A stretch of DNA of 64,000 nt from Pseudomonas sp. H3(2019) (lineage in GTDB: Bacteria; Pseudomonadota; Gammaproteobacteria; Pseudomonadales; Pseudomonadaceae), in NCBI RefSeq assembly GCF_007713465.1, contig NZ_VMSG01000017.1, positions 62,001 through 126,000 of the forward strand, given 5' to 3'. Below are positions 28,443 to 36,921 of the stretch, in pieces. The translations under genes and the position numbers were made by a program. The stretch's first letter is position 1, and every line of letters begins with the position of its first letter. The notes beneath the pieces are model-generated. The model ran no database searches and was not told the origin of the DNA. It was given only the letters and a program-made list of their open reading frames with translations.

Positions 28443-28503
28443 ATAGCCCTCCCAGGCTGCGTTTACGCGCGCTCCACAAAAACAATTAAATGAAGGATCC
28501 GTC

Positions 28504-29823
28504 ATGGATAACTCACAAACCCTGCCTCTTGGGTCGGCCGCTGTGCCTGCCAAAGAAAAGACCACCGCCAGCCGCATCAGATCGATCTTCAGCGGCTCTG
28601 TCGGCAACATGGTCGAGTGGTACGACTGGTATGTCTACGCCGCCTTCTCGCTGTATTTCGCCAAAGCCTTTTTCCCCAAAGGCGACACCACCGCCCAACT
28701 GCTGAACACCGCTGCGATTTTCGCCGTGGGCTTTCTGATGCGCCCGATCGGCGGCTGGCTGATGGGCCTGTATGCCGACCGCGCCGGGCGTAAAGCCGCG
28801 CTGATGGCGTCGGTGTACCTGATGTGCTTCGGCTCGCTGATCATTGCATTGAGCCCGGGTTATGAAACCATCGGCGTCGGCGCACCGATTCTGTTGGTGT
28901 TCGCCCGTTTGCTGCAGGGCCTGTCAGTCGGTGGCGAATACGGCACCTCGGCAACCTACCTGAGCGAAATGGCGACCAAGGAACGTCGCGGCTTCTTCTC
29001 GAGCTTCCAGTACGTCACGCTGATCTCCGGCCAGCTCATCGCCCTCGGCGTGTTGATCGTGCTGCAGCAAACCCTGACCACCGAACAACTGTACGACTGG
29101 GGCTGGCGTATTCCGTTTGCCATCGGCGCGCTGTGTGCCATCGTCGCGTTGTACCTGCGTCGCGGGATGGAGGAAACCGAGTCGTTCACCAAGAAAGAAA
29201 AGTCCAAAGAAAGCGCCATGCGCACCCTGCTGCGCCATCCCAAGGAACTGATGACCGTGGTCGGCCTGACCATGGGCGGCACCCTGGCCTTCTACACCTA
29301 CACCACCTACATGCAGAAATACCTGGTGAACACGGTCGGCATGAGCATCTCCGACTCCACCACCATTTCGGCGGCCACGCTGTTCCTGTTCATGTGCCTG
29401 CAACCGGTCATCGGCGGCTTGTCGGATAAAGTCGGGCGGCGGCCGATCCTGATTGCCTTCGGCATTCTCGGTACTCTGTTCACCGTGCCGATCCTCACCA
29501 CACTGCACACCATCCAGACCTGGTGGGGCGCGTTCTTCCTGATCATGGCGGCGCTGATCATCGTCAGCGGCTACACCTCGATTAACGCGGTGGTCAAAGC
29601 CGAACTGTTCCCGACTGAAATCCGCGCCCTGGGCGTCGGCCTGCCGTATGCACTGACCGTGTCGATCTTCGGCGGTACCGCTGAATACATCGCCCTGTGG
29701 TTCAAGAGCATTGGCATGGAAACCGGTTACTACTGGTATGTCACGGCCTGCATCGCGGTGTCGTTGCTGGTGTACGTGACCATGAAAGACACCCGCAAAC
29801 ACTCGCGGATCGAGACTGACTGA
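28504..29823 (+). CDS. MFS dicarboxylate/2-oxoglutarate permease (KgtP-like, MHS family)
   Basis: Proton symporter of 439 residues with 12 predicted helices. The metabolite:H+ symporter signatures are visible: SVGNMVEWYDWYVYAAFSLYF in helix 1, RPIGGWLMGLYADRAGRK in loop 2-3 and LLQGLSVGGEYGTSATYLSE in helices 4-5. In P. aeruginosa the MifS/MifR pair drives a similar transporter for 2-oxoglutarate, so C5-dicarboxylate uptake is the best guess. AAGGATCC precedes the ATG. AAAAACAA at 28478-28485 fits the Crc/Hfq A-rich pattern. Confidence 0.85.
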   Translation: MDNSQTLPLGSAAVPAKEKTTASRIRSIFSGSVGNMVEWYDWYVYAAFSLYFAKAFFPKGDTTAQLLNTAAIFAVGFLMRPIGGWLMGLYADRAGRKAALMASVYLMCFGSLIIALSPGYETIGVGAPILLVFARLLQGLSVGGEYGTSATYLSEMATKERRGFFSSFQYVTLISGQLIALGVLIVLQQTLTTEQLYDWGWRIPFAIGALCAIVALYLRRGMEETESFTKKEKSKESAMRTLLRHPKELMTVVGLTMGGTLAFYTYTTYMQKYLVNTVGMSISDSTTISAATLFLFMCLQPVIGGLSDKVGRRPILIAFGILGTLFTVPILTTLHTIQTWWGAFFLIMAALIIVSGYTSINAVVKAELFPTEIRALGVGLPYALTVSIFGGTAEYIALWFKSIGMETGYYWYVTACIAVSLLVYVTMKDTRKHSRIETD

Positions 29824-29831
29824 CCGCGTTC

Positions 29832-29891
29832 GGCAGTCACTGCAACGGTGACTGCCTGTGATCGTTCCCACGCGGTAGCGTGGGAACGATC
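29832..29891. repeat. Two adjacent perfect hairpins after the permease gene
   Basis: GGCAGTCAC / GTGACTGCC (29832-29840, 29848-29856) is followed by the repeat GATCGTTCCCACGC-GGTA-GCGTGGGAACGATC (29860-29891). They end the kgtP-type transcript region. The second is the simplest member of the GATCGTTCCC family in this window. Confidence 0.85.
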
Positions 29892-29971
29892 AATCTTTCC
29901 TAGAGTGGCACTCACCCTCAATGACTTGCACTATGGCAACCTTCACTTTTACGTCTGCGCAAGAGCCCGCC

Positions 29972-30604
29972 ATGTCTGATGATATTCACTACTACGAACC
30001 TGCCCTGGGCCACGGCCTGCCCCACGACCCGTTCAACGCGATCGTCGGCCCGCGGCCTATCGGCTGGATTTCCTCGCAGGATGCCGAAGGTCGGCTGAAC
30101 CTGGCGCCGTACAGTTTTTTCAACGCGTTCAACTACATTCCGCCGATCATCGGGTTCTCAAGCGTCGGCCGTAAAGACAGCCTGAACAACATCGAGCAGA
30201 CCGGCGAATTCGCCTGGAACCTGGCCACCCGTCCGCTGGCCGAGCAGATGAACCAGAGTTGCGCGACGGTCCCGGCCGACGTCAACGAGTTCGAACTGGC
30301 CGGGCTGACGCCGGCAGCCTCGAAAATCATTCAGGTACCGCGGGTCGCTGAAAGCCCGGTGTCCTTCGAGTGCAAGGTCACGCAGATCATTCAGTTGCAA
30401 CGCGCCGACAAGGAAGTGGTGCCGAGCTGGCTGATCCTCGGCGAAGTGGTCGCGGTGCATATTGCCAAGTGGCTGCTCAAGGATGGGGTGTACGACACCG
30501 CCGCGGCAGAACCGATTCTGCGCGGCGGCGGGCCGGCGGATTATTTCCAGCTGGGGCCAGAGGCCTTGTTCAAGATGTTCCGCCCGGGGGCGACCAAGGC
30601 ATAA
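29972..30604 (+). CDS. Flavin reductase-like (FMN-binding split barrel) protein
   Basis: 210 residues from MSDDIHYYEPALGHG. Split-barrel flavin-binding region: RPIGWISSQDAEGRLNLAPYSFFNAF and IGFSSVGRKDSLNNI. Proteins of this type bind FMN and often reduce flavin for a monooxygenase, but no partner is adjacent except the small monooxygenase-fold protein at 30887-31252. The frame extends 17 codons upstream; I prefer the downstream ATG because its N-terminus is family-like. Confidence 0.85.
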   Translation: MSDDIHYYEPALGHGLPHDPFNAIVGPRPIGWISSQDAEGRLNLAPYSFFNAFNYIPPIIGFSSVGRKDSLNNIEQTGEFAWNLATRPLAEQMNQSCATVPADVNEFELAGLTPAASKIIQVPRVAESPVSFECKVTQIIQLQRADKEVVPSWLILGEVVAVHIAKWLLKDGVYDTAAAEPILRGGGPADYFQLGPEALFKMFRPGATKA

Positions 30605-30613
30605 GCCAAAGGG

Positions 30614-30844
30614 TTACCAGACCAGTTCGCCGTCTTCAGCGACGTCGGTCAACTGCTCAAGCTTCTGCTCGGCAGCCTGATCGGCTTCGAAGGCGGTCTT
30701 GAATGTCTGCTCATCGAGGATTTTGTGAAAACGCGGGGCGCCTGAGCCACCCAGGGCTTTGACGGCGATGGCGGCGCTGTAGCCTCCTTCACCCGGTACT
30801 ACGGCGGAAACAGCTTCGAACTGTGCAAACTCTTTACGTGCCAT
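30614..30844 (-). CDS. Small conserved hypothetical protein (76 aa)
   Basis: MARKEFAQFEAVSAVVPGEGG..., 76 soluble residues with an acidic C-terminal half and no recognised domain. AGGATC lies eight bases before the ATG at 30844; an upstream ATG at 30877 would add 11 residues without a ribosome site. Ends ten bases from the convergent flavin reductase gene. Function unknown. Confidence 0.7.
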   Translation of the reverse strand: MARKEFAQFEAVSAVVPGEGGYSAAIAVKALGGSGAPRFHKILDEQTFKTAFEADQAAEQKLEQLTDVAEDGELVW

Positions 30845-30886
30845 GTCGCGGATCCTGGCCAATGGAAAGTCGGCCATTCTAAACCG

Positions 30887-31252
30887 TCAGCTGGCCAACT
30901 GCTGTAGTGAGGTGCTGTTCAACTGCGGATATTCACCGCGAGCCTGAGCCGCCGACACTTCGCTGAAGGTGTGAAAATCCAGGCTGTTGACCACCAACTC
31001 CTGCACCAGCTCGGCAAAGATCTGCATGGCCGGGGTGCCGAAGTAGGCGGTCATGGCCTGCTGGTCGACCCAAAAACCGGACACCAGCCACAGCTCGGGA
31101 TCGCACAACGAATGCTGCAAGGCAAAGTGCAGGCACCCGCTGGCCTGACGCGACGGTTCGATCAGGCTGCTCAAACGCGCGCCCAACTCCATCGAGCGGC
31201 CGGCACGGGCACGGACAAAAGCCATATGGCTGACGGGGATCTGCGTGGACAT
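30887..31252 (-). CDS. ABM-fold (antibiotic biosynthesis monooxygenase-like) protein
   Basis: 121 residues with the dimeric ferredoxin-like ABM pattern: HMAFVRARAGRSMELGARL, then SGCLHFALQHSLCDPELWLVSGFWVDQQAMTAYF split over two strands, and an FAELVQELV helix. Family members oxidise quinone-like small molecules or degrade haem, but many have unknown substrates. GGGAGAG precedes the start. Divergent from the AraC-type regulator, which may control it. Confidence 0.8.
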   Translation of the reverse strand: MSTQIPVSHMAFVRARAGRSMELGARLSSLIEPSRQASGCLHFALQHSLCDPELWLVSGFWVDQQAMTAYFGTPAMQIFAELVQELVVNSLDFHTFSEVSAAQARGEYPQLNSTSLQQLAS

Positions 31253-31587
31253 GTTCGACTCTCCCTGATGTAGACGATCGGCAGCCTGAGAGAAGCTGCG
31301 ACAGGGACAGAGATTAAGCGACAGGTGCCAGGCCCGTTAGTCGATTCCTGCCGGCTTGTTGCACAATCCTGCACGCAAACAGCGTTATCGCCGTGCCATG
31401 GCAAGATCTGATCCTGGAATGTGACAAAGGGGTTTCAAGCAAGTTTTCCCGCGTTCTGTTCACGTTCTCTATGCTGAATCCGACCACACAGCAGGATCAG
31501 GCAAGTTTTGCGCAGGATTCGCCTACCACCTGGACTTGCACAAATTTAAGCTGTGCTCATCCCATCTCCTGGCCGAGGATGTTTTGC
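31253..31587. other. Intergenic region between ABM-fold and AraC genes
   Basis: 335 bases without a gene. GCAAGTTTT occurs at 31439-31447 and 31501-31509, 62 bases apart, and GCAGGAT occurs twice near 31491 and 31512, once in each orientation class with ATCCTGC near 31366. These are candidate AraC-family half-sites; no clear promoter could be assigned. Confidence 0.35.
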
Positions 31588-32517
31588 ATGCCATCTCTGG
31601 ATTCCACTCACGCCCCGCTGGACGCCAACATGGAAAAACAGCGCGTGGAGCTCTCGGCAATCATTCGTCGCAATACCTGCGAGGATGGCAGCTACGCGAC
31701 CGCCATCGGTTCGTTGTTTTTGTCGCGGCACAGCCACTCCCACGACTTTGCCCCGGTGCTCGCGCAGCCGGCCCTGTGCATCATGGCCCAAGGGCGCAAG
31801 GAAGTTCGGCTGGCCGACGAAGTCTTCAACTACGACCCGCTCAACTATTTAGTGGTCTCGGTCTCGATGCCCCTCAGCGGACGGGTGGTCGATGTCTCGC
31901 CGGAAGAACCGATTCTGGCCTTGCGCCTGGATATCGACCCAGCGGAAATCACCGCATTGATTGCCGACGCCGGGCCCATCGGCGTGCCCACCCGCCCCGC
32001 CGGGCGCGGTCTGTATGTCGAACAACTGGATCAGCCGATGCTCGATGCCGTGCTGCGTCTGGCGCGCTTGCTCGACACCCCGAAAGACATCGCGATGCTC
32101 GCGCCGCTGATTCGTCGGGAGATTCTCTATCGCTTGTTGCGCAGCCCCCAGGGCCATCGACTGTATGAGATTGCCGTCGCCAACAGCCAGAGCCATCGCA
32201 TCGGCCAGGCGATCAAATGGCTCAACGGCAACTACGAGCAGCCGTTGCGCATCGATGAGTTGGCCAAGGAAGTGAACCTGAGCGTGTCGACCCTGCACCA
32301 TCGCTTCAAGGCAATGACGGCCATGAGTCCACTGCAGTATCAGAAGCAACTGCGCCTGCAAGAGGCGCGGCGCTTGATGCTCGCCGAGGGCATCGATGCC
32401 TCGGCGGCAGGTTACCGCGTGGGCTATGAAAGCCCCTCGCAGTTCAGCCGCGAGTACAGCCGGCTGTTTGGCGCGCCGCCGTTGCGGGATCTGGCGCGGT
32501 TGCGGATGTCCGTCTAA
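31588..32517 (+). CDS. AraC-family transcriptional regulator (AraC_N type)
   Basis: 309 residues. N-terminal AraC_N domain (about 20-180; SLFLSRHSHSHDFAPVLAQP and CIMAQGRKEV) and a C-terminal pair of helix-turn-helix motifs (IDELAKEVNLSVSTLHHRF and SAAGYRVGYESPSQFSREYSR). GAGGATG lies ten bases before the chosen ATG; the frame is open 65 codons upstream without domain content. Convergent with the ABC transporter; the likely targets are itself and the divergent ABM gene. Confidence 0.85.
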   Translation: MPSLDSTHAPLDANMEKQRVELSAIIRRNTCEDGSYATAIGSLFLSRHSHSHDFAPVLAQPALCIMAQGRKEVRLADEVFNYDPLNYLVVSVSMPLSGRVVDVSPEEPILALRLDIDPAEITALIADAGPIGVPTRPAGRGLYVEQLDQPMLDAVLRLARLLDTPKDIAMLAPLIRREILYRLLRSPQGHRLYEIAVANSQSHRIGQAIKWLNGNYEQPLRIDELAKEVNLSVSTLHHRFKAMTAMSPLQYQKQLRLQEARRLMLAEGIDASAAGYRVGYESPSQFSREYSRLFGAPPLRDLARLRMSV

Positions 32518-32547
32518 TTAGACTTTTCGGCAGGCTGTGCCGGCCTC

Positions 32548-32567
32548 ATCGCGAGCAGGCTCGCGAT
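32548..32567. repeat. GCGAGC-type palindromic repeat (short)
   Basis: ATCGCGAGC / GCTCGCGAT around AG, a short member of the GGGAGCGAGCTTGCTCGCG family, between the convergent AraC and ABC ATPase genes. Confidence 0.75.
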
Positions 32568-32579
32568 AGGGCCAGTAAG

Positions 32580-33635
32580 TCAGGCGGCGAGTACGCGGCA
32601 GGCTTCGGATGGAATGGTCACCGACACAGGGTTGCCGATGCTCAGGCCGATGCCCTGGCACGGTGTACTCAACGCTGTCAGCGTCACGCCGGAGCACTCG
32701 ACCGTGGTTTCGATGGTCGCGCCGATATCGCGCACGAACGTCACCCTGCCCAGCAAGCGATTACCGGCGGTTGCCTGTGGGTGCGACAGCTGGAGGTCTT
32801 CCGGACGCACCAGCATCTTGACCTTTTCGCCCACCACGATGCTGCTGCAAATCGGTACCTGAAGCGCATCCCCACCGGGTAAACCGACTTTACCGTCACC
32901 CAACGCGGTGGCCGGAAAAATGTTCCCCGAGCCGATAAAGTCGGCGACGAACTCGTTGGCCGGATGCCGGTAGATCTCGATCGGCGTGCCGACCTGCTGC
33001 ACCCGATTCTGCCCCAGCACTACCACGATATCGGCCATGGTCATGGCTTCGCGCTGGTCGTGGGTGACCATGATGGTGGTGATGTTGAGGCGTTGCTGAA
33101 GCTGGCGAATCTCCACTTGCATCGATTCGCGCAGCTTGGCATCAAGGGCCGACAGCGGTTCGTCGAGCAGGAGGATTTTCGGGTGCGAGGCAATCGCCCG
33201 GGCAATTGCTACGCGCTGACGTTGTCCACCCGAGAGCTTCGCAACCGGGCGATCAATCATTTCTTGCAGCTGAATCAGTTCCAGCAACTCCACCACCCGC
33301 GCCTGCTGATCGGCCTTGCTCACGCCACGCAGTTTCAGCGGATAGGCGATGTTCTCGCCAACCGTCATGTGCGGGAACAGCGCCAGCGACTGAAACACCA
33401 TGCCGAAGTTACGCAGGTGCGCCGGTGTGTTGCCGATGTCTTCGCCGTCCAGACGAATCTCGCCGTCGGAAAGGGTTTCCAGGCCGGCAATCATCCGCAG
33501 CAAGGTGGTTTTGCCACAGCCTGAAGGGCCGAGAAAACACACCAGTTTGCCCTCAGGCAGGTGCAGATTGACGTCCTTCACCGCACACGCCGTGCCGTAA
33601 CGTTTCTCGACGTTTTCCAGAATCAGACCAGTCAT
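32580..33635 (-). CDS. ABC transporter ATP-binding protein (PotA-like)
   Basis: 351 residues. Walker A GPSGCGKT (36-43), Q-loop FQSLALFPHM, signature LSGGQRQRVAIARA, Walker B ILLLDEPLSALDAK, H-loop VTHDQREAM, and a C-terminal TOBE domain. This is the spermidine/putrescine-type subfamily. Strong ribosome site GGAGGT. Last gene of a four-gene importer operon (binding protein, two permeases, ATPase). Confidence 0.92.
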   Translation of the reverse strand: MTGLILENVEKRYGTACAVKDVNLHLPEGKLVCFLGPSGCGKTTLLRMIAGLETLSDGEIRLDGEDIGNTPAHLRNFGMVFQSLALFPHMTVGENIAYPLKLRGVSKADQQARVVELLELIQLQEMIDRPVAKLSGGQRQRVAIARAIASHPKILLLDEPLSALDAKLRESMQVEIRQLQQRLNITTIMVTHDQREAMTMADIVVVLGQNRVQQVGTPIEIYRHPANEFVADFIGSGNIFPATALGDGKVGLPGGDALQVPICSSIVVGEKVKMLVRPEDLQLSHPQATAGNRLLGRVTFVRDIGATIETTVECSGVTLTALSTPCQGIGLSIGNPVSVTIPSEACRVLAA

Positions 33636-33653
33636 ATTAATTACCTCCAGAAA

Positions 33654-34502
33654 TCAGAACGAGACGCCACCTTCACCAACCAGCTTCTCCAACGCCCAAA
33701 TGAGGACGAAGTCGATCAGCACGATCAGCACGGCAAACGAGAATACGGTTGGGTCCAGCGACGATACGGTGCGGCTGAACATCCAGATAGGCATGGTCAT
33801 GACATCGATGGTGTAGAGGAAGTAAGTCACGGTGAACTCGTTGAATGAGACAATGAACGCCAGCAGCATCCCGGCGAGGATCCCCGACTTCATCAACGGC
33901 ACGACCACATCGACAGTCGCCCGCATCGGCGAAGCGCCGAGCATTTGTGCGGCCTCTTCGACTTCGCTGCCGATGGACAGCATCGCCGCCGTGCAGTTTT
34001 TCACCACAAACGGCAAGGCCAGGATGACGTGGGCAATCACCAGTCGCGACACCGTCATCTGGAACGGCAGGCTGTCGAACACCAGCAACAACGCCAGGCC
34101 CAGTACCACCATCGGAAACACCAACGGCAGCGACATCAATTGCAGTGCCACGGCTTTGCCACGGAACTCCAGACGGGTCAGCGCATAAGCCGCCGGCACC
34201 GCAACGAGGGTGGCGAAGATCATGGCCATGAACGACACCATCAGGCTGGTGGTCATGGCTTTGCCCAGGCTCAGCACATCACTGGCGTCCGGGGATGCGA
34301 AGGTGTGCCAGGCGGCCTTGTACCATTGCAGGCTGTAACTGCTGGGTGGGAAGTCGAGGTTCGAAGAACCACTGAACGACATGACAATCATGGTCAGGAT
34401 CGGCAACACCGCCAGAAACAGGATGACACCTGAAAGGATCCCGGCAAATTTTCCGGTATCGCCCGGCAACAGCGACAGGCGCTTCTTGATCAACGTGCTC
34501 AT
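33654..34502 (-). CDS. ABC transporter permease (PotC-like)
   Basis: 282 residues, about six helices. The ATPase-docking EAA-type loop is visible as VEEAAQMLGASPMRATVDVVVPLMKSG, in two stretches. Its start overlaps the upstream permease stop by four bases (ATGA), so the two are likely translated together. Confidence 0.9.
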   Translation of the reverse strand: MSTLIKKRLSLLPGDTGKFAGILSGVILFLAVLPILTMIVMSFSGSSNLDFPPSSYSLQWYKAAWHTFASPDASDVLSLGKAMTTSLMVSFMAMIFATLVAVPAAYALTRLEFRGKAVALQLMSLPLVFPMVVLGLALLLVFDSLPFQMTVSRLVIAHVILALPFVVKNCTAAMLSIGSEVEEAAQMLGASPMRATVDVVVPLMKSGILAGMLLAFIVSFNEFTVTYFLYTIDVMTMPIWMFSRTVSSLDPTVFSFAVLIVLIDFVLIWALEKLVGEGGVSF

Positions 34503-35407
34503 TGCGAAGCCTCCAGCATGCGCCGACGACGGCCAGTGATGTATTCGGACAAGGTCATGATGGCCAGCGTGGTGACGATCAGCACCACACCCGCAGCGGA
34601 AGCGGCTGGCCAGTTCATCAGCGGGGCGATCTGGTCATGCACCATCACCGCGAGCATCGGCACGCGCCGACCACCGAGCAGCAAGGGCACCACAAAGCTG
34701 CTGGCGTTATAGGCAAATACCAGGGTCGCGCCGGTGATGATTCCCGGCATGCTCATCGGCAGCACCACCTGGAAAAACACCTTCAAGCGGCTCGCGCCCA
34801 AGGTCGCCGCGGCTTCCTCGTAAGTGCGCGCAACGCCGCGCATGGCACTGGCAATCGGCAGCACGGCCAACGGGAAAGCGGTTTGGACCAGGCCCATCAA
34901 GACGCCGTTCTGGTTGTACAGCAGCATGATCGGACGCTTGATCAATCCGAGGCCCATCAGCGCCTGGTTGAGCATCCCGCCAGGTCCGAGGATCACCAGC
35001 CAGCCGTAGCTTTGCAGCAACAGGTTGACCAGCAACGGCAACAGCACGGCGGCCAGAAATACTCGGCGCAGCAACGGCGAGGTCAGGCGCGACATGGTGT
35101 ACGCCACCGGAATCGCCAGCAGTACGGCAATCACCGCGCTGATCAGCGCCAGACGCAAGGTCAGCAGCAGGGATTTGAGGTAATAGGGTTCCAGCAACTG
35201 GGCATAACTGGCCAGGCTGAATCCGCTCCATTCCGCGCCTTTGGTGCCCACGCTCATGCGCAACACCAGCAGGCTGGCGGCAATCAGCACACCGAGAAAC
35301 AGCATCGATGGCGAAAGAAATAACCAGGCGCGCGTCGTCGGCGAAACGCCGAAGCTCGGGCGTACGGCAACGGGGCTGACCGTTTGGGTCAGAGGTTGGT
35401 GTTCCAT
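34499..35407 (-). CDS. ABC transporter permease (PotB-like)
   Basis: 302 residues, about six helices, EAA-type loop TYEEAAATLGASRLKVFFQVVLPM. The start MEHQPLTQTVSPV was chosen because GAGACC lies eight bases upstream and the 18 further upstream codons look non-coding. A REP-type element separates it from the binding-protein gene. Confidence 0.9.
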   Translation of the reverse strand: MEHQPLTQTVSPVAVRPSFGVSPTTRAWLFLSPSMLFLGVLIAASLLVLRMSVGTKGAEWSGFSLASYAQLLEPYYLKSLLLTLRLALISAVIAVLLAIPVAYTMSRLTSPLLRRVFLAAVLLPLLVNLLLQSYGWLVILGPGGMLNQALMGLGLIKRPIMLLYNQNGVLMGLVQTAFPLAVLPIASAMRGVARTYEEAAATLGASRLKVFFQVVLPMSMPGIITGATLVFAYNASSFVVPLLLGGRRVPMLAVMVHDQIAPLMNWPAASAAGVVLIVTTLAIMTLSEYITGRRRRMLEASQ

Positions 35408-35468
35408 AGCAATGGTCTCGTCAATGGAAAGCAGCTGAGTGAACACACGCTTTGAATCCACATTGGCC

Positions 35469-35562
35469 CCTGTGGGAGCGAGCTTGCTCGCGATAGCAGA
35501 CTGTCAGTCGACATCAATGTCGACTGATGAGCAGTCATCGCGAGCAAGCTCGCTCCCACAGG
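35469..35562. repeat. REP pair with nested palindrome inside the ABC operon
   Basis: Perfect 26-base arms (35469-35494 and 35537-35562) of the GGGAGCGAGCTTGCTCGCG family enclose a perfect hairpin CAGTCGACAT-CA-ATGTCGACTG (35505-35526). It lies between the binding-protein gene and the first permease gene, where such elements in other bacteria protect the upstream mRNA and lower permease expression. Confidence 0.9.
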
Positions 35563-35600
35563 GGGGGGTGGTGCTCCAAAGGGCTGTGTTCGACACTCGA

Positions 35601-36704
35601 TCAGGAAGAGAAGATTTCCGTGTAACGACGAATCCATTGGTCATGCACAGTCGCCAGGAAGGCGTTGTCGTGCATGATCGCCTTCTCGGCAATCTGCTCC
35701 GGCGTCAGGATGTACGGGCTCTTGCGCGCTTCGGCAGAGATGATTGCCTTGGCGTTGACCGGGCCGTTATAGATGTCTTCGGCCATCTTGCCCTGCACCA
35801 GCGGATCGAGTGAGTGGTTGATGAAGGCATAGGCCAGGTCGGTATCGCCCGGACGGTTCTTCGGCATGACCGACTGCATCAGGTCGGTGTAGAAACCTTC
35901 CTTCATGCCAAAGGTTGCACTCAGACCGTAGTTCGGATCGCGGATCTGTTTCGGGAAGAACGCTGGAGCGTACAGCCCCCCCATGTCCAGGGAGCCGGTG
36001 CGGAACAGTTCGGCAATCTGGTTCGGGTTTTCCCCCAGGGTCACCACGCGGCTCTTGAGCTCGGCGAGCTTCTTGAAGCCGGGTTCGATGTTGTGTTCGT
36101 CACCACCGGCCAGTTTGGCGGCGATGATGATCAGGTCCATGGCCTCGGTCCAGTTCGGCGGCGGCAGGAAGATGTTCGGCGCCAGGTCCGCGTCCCACAG
36201 GGCCGCGTAGCTGTCCGGGGCTTCTTTCTGCGTGCGGCTGCTGTAGACGAGGCTGTTGCACCAGAGCAGATAACCGATGCCGTGGCCGTTGGCCCCGGTG
36301 CGGTATTTCTCCGGTACGTCGATCAGGTTGGGAATGCGGTTCAGGTCGGGCTTTTCCAGCAGGCCGGCTGCGGCCAGGCCTTCAGCGCCCACACCAGCCA
36401 GGGTGATGACGTCGTATTGCGGACGATCACCACCGGCCTTCAGTTTGGCGACCATTTCCGAAGTACTGCCGGTGCGGTCCGCGATGACCTTGGCGCCGGT
36501 TTTGGCTTCAAAGGTCGCGGCGATGTTGCGCAGCGCGGCAAGCCCGGTGTCATCGGACCAGGTCAACAGCCGCAGGGTCTTGCCCTGAAAACGTGTGTCA
36601 CTGGCGTTGGCGCGGATGAACGGCATGCTCATGGCGGCCACCGCAACCGATGCAACACCGACGGTCTTGATGAATTGTCTTCTGTTCAGATCATGATCGC
36701 CCAT
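35601..36704 (-). CDS. ABC transporter substrate-binding protein (PotD-like), Tat-exported
   Basis: 367 residues. The N-terminus carries a twin-arginine signal, NRRQFIKTVGVASVAVAAMS (R8, R9), so export is folded through Tat. The mature part is a type II periplasmic binding fold of the spermidine/putrescine group (LRLLTWSDDTG; YDVITLAGVGAEGL). The ligand cannot be read from sequence; the linked decarboxylase and aldehyde dehydrogenase suggest a polyamine-, guanidino- or 2-oxoacid-type compound. GGGAG lies seven bases upstream. Confidence 0.9.
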   Translation of the reverse strand: MGDHDLNRRQFIKTVGVASVAVAAMSMPFIRANASDTRFQGKTLRLLTWSDDTGLAALRNIAATFEAKTGAKVIADRTGSTSEMVAKLKAGGDRPQYDVITLAGVGAEGLAAAGLLEKPDLNRIPNLIDVPEKYRTGANGHGIGYLLWCNSLVYSSRTQKEAPDSYAALWDADLAPNIFLPPPNWTEAMDLIIIAAKLAGGDEHNIEPGFKKLAELKSRVVTLGENPNQIAELFRTGSLDMGGLYAPAFFPKQIRDPNYGLSATFGMKEGFYTDLMQSVMPKNRPGDTDLAYAFINHSLDPLVQGKMAEDIYNGPVNAKAIISAEARKSPYILTPEQIAEKAIMHDNAFLATVHDQWIRRYTEIFSS

Positions 36705-36804
36705 GAAGGACTCCCTTTATTGTTGTAGGTATGAGTTAGGAGCATCCCTTGCGCCCGCGCTCTTCGATCCGCTGCAAGCCCCCGTAATACAAGGGTTGTA
36801 GCGA

Positions 36805-36874
36805 GGTCTGCGGGTTCATCCTGAGGTCACGCAAAACGCGCAACAATCGAAAAAAAATCATTGGTGCCATGTCC
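36805..36874. promoter_or_regulatory. Candidate LysR regulator site at the importer promoter
   Basis: GGTCTGCGGGT (36805-36815) and a 35-base block opening GCAACAATCGA and closing GCCATGTCC (36840-36874) lie 101-170 bases before the binding-protein start. The same two pieces occur at 40092-40141 in front of the decarboxylase gene (29 of 35 bases identical in the block). The spacing between the pieces differs by 20 bases, two helical turns. Confidence 0.7.
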
Positions 36875-36921
36875 CAGGCGCATGCCTCGTTACGAGGCAT
36901 GCGCGGACCGTTTTCGTGCCG

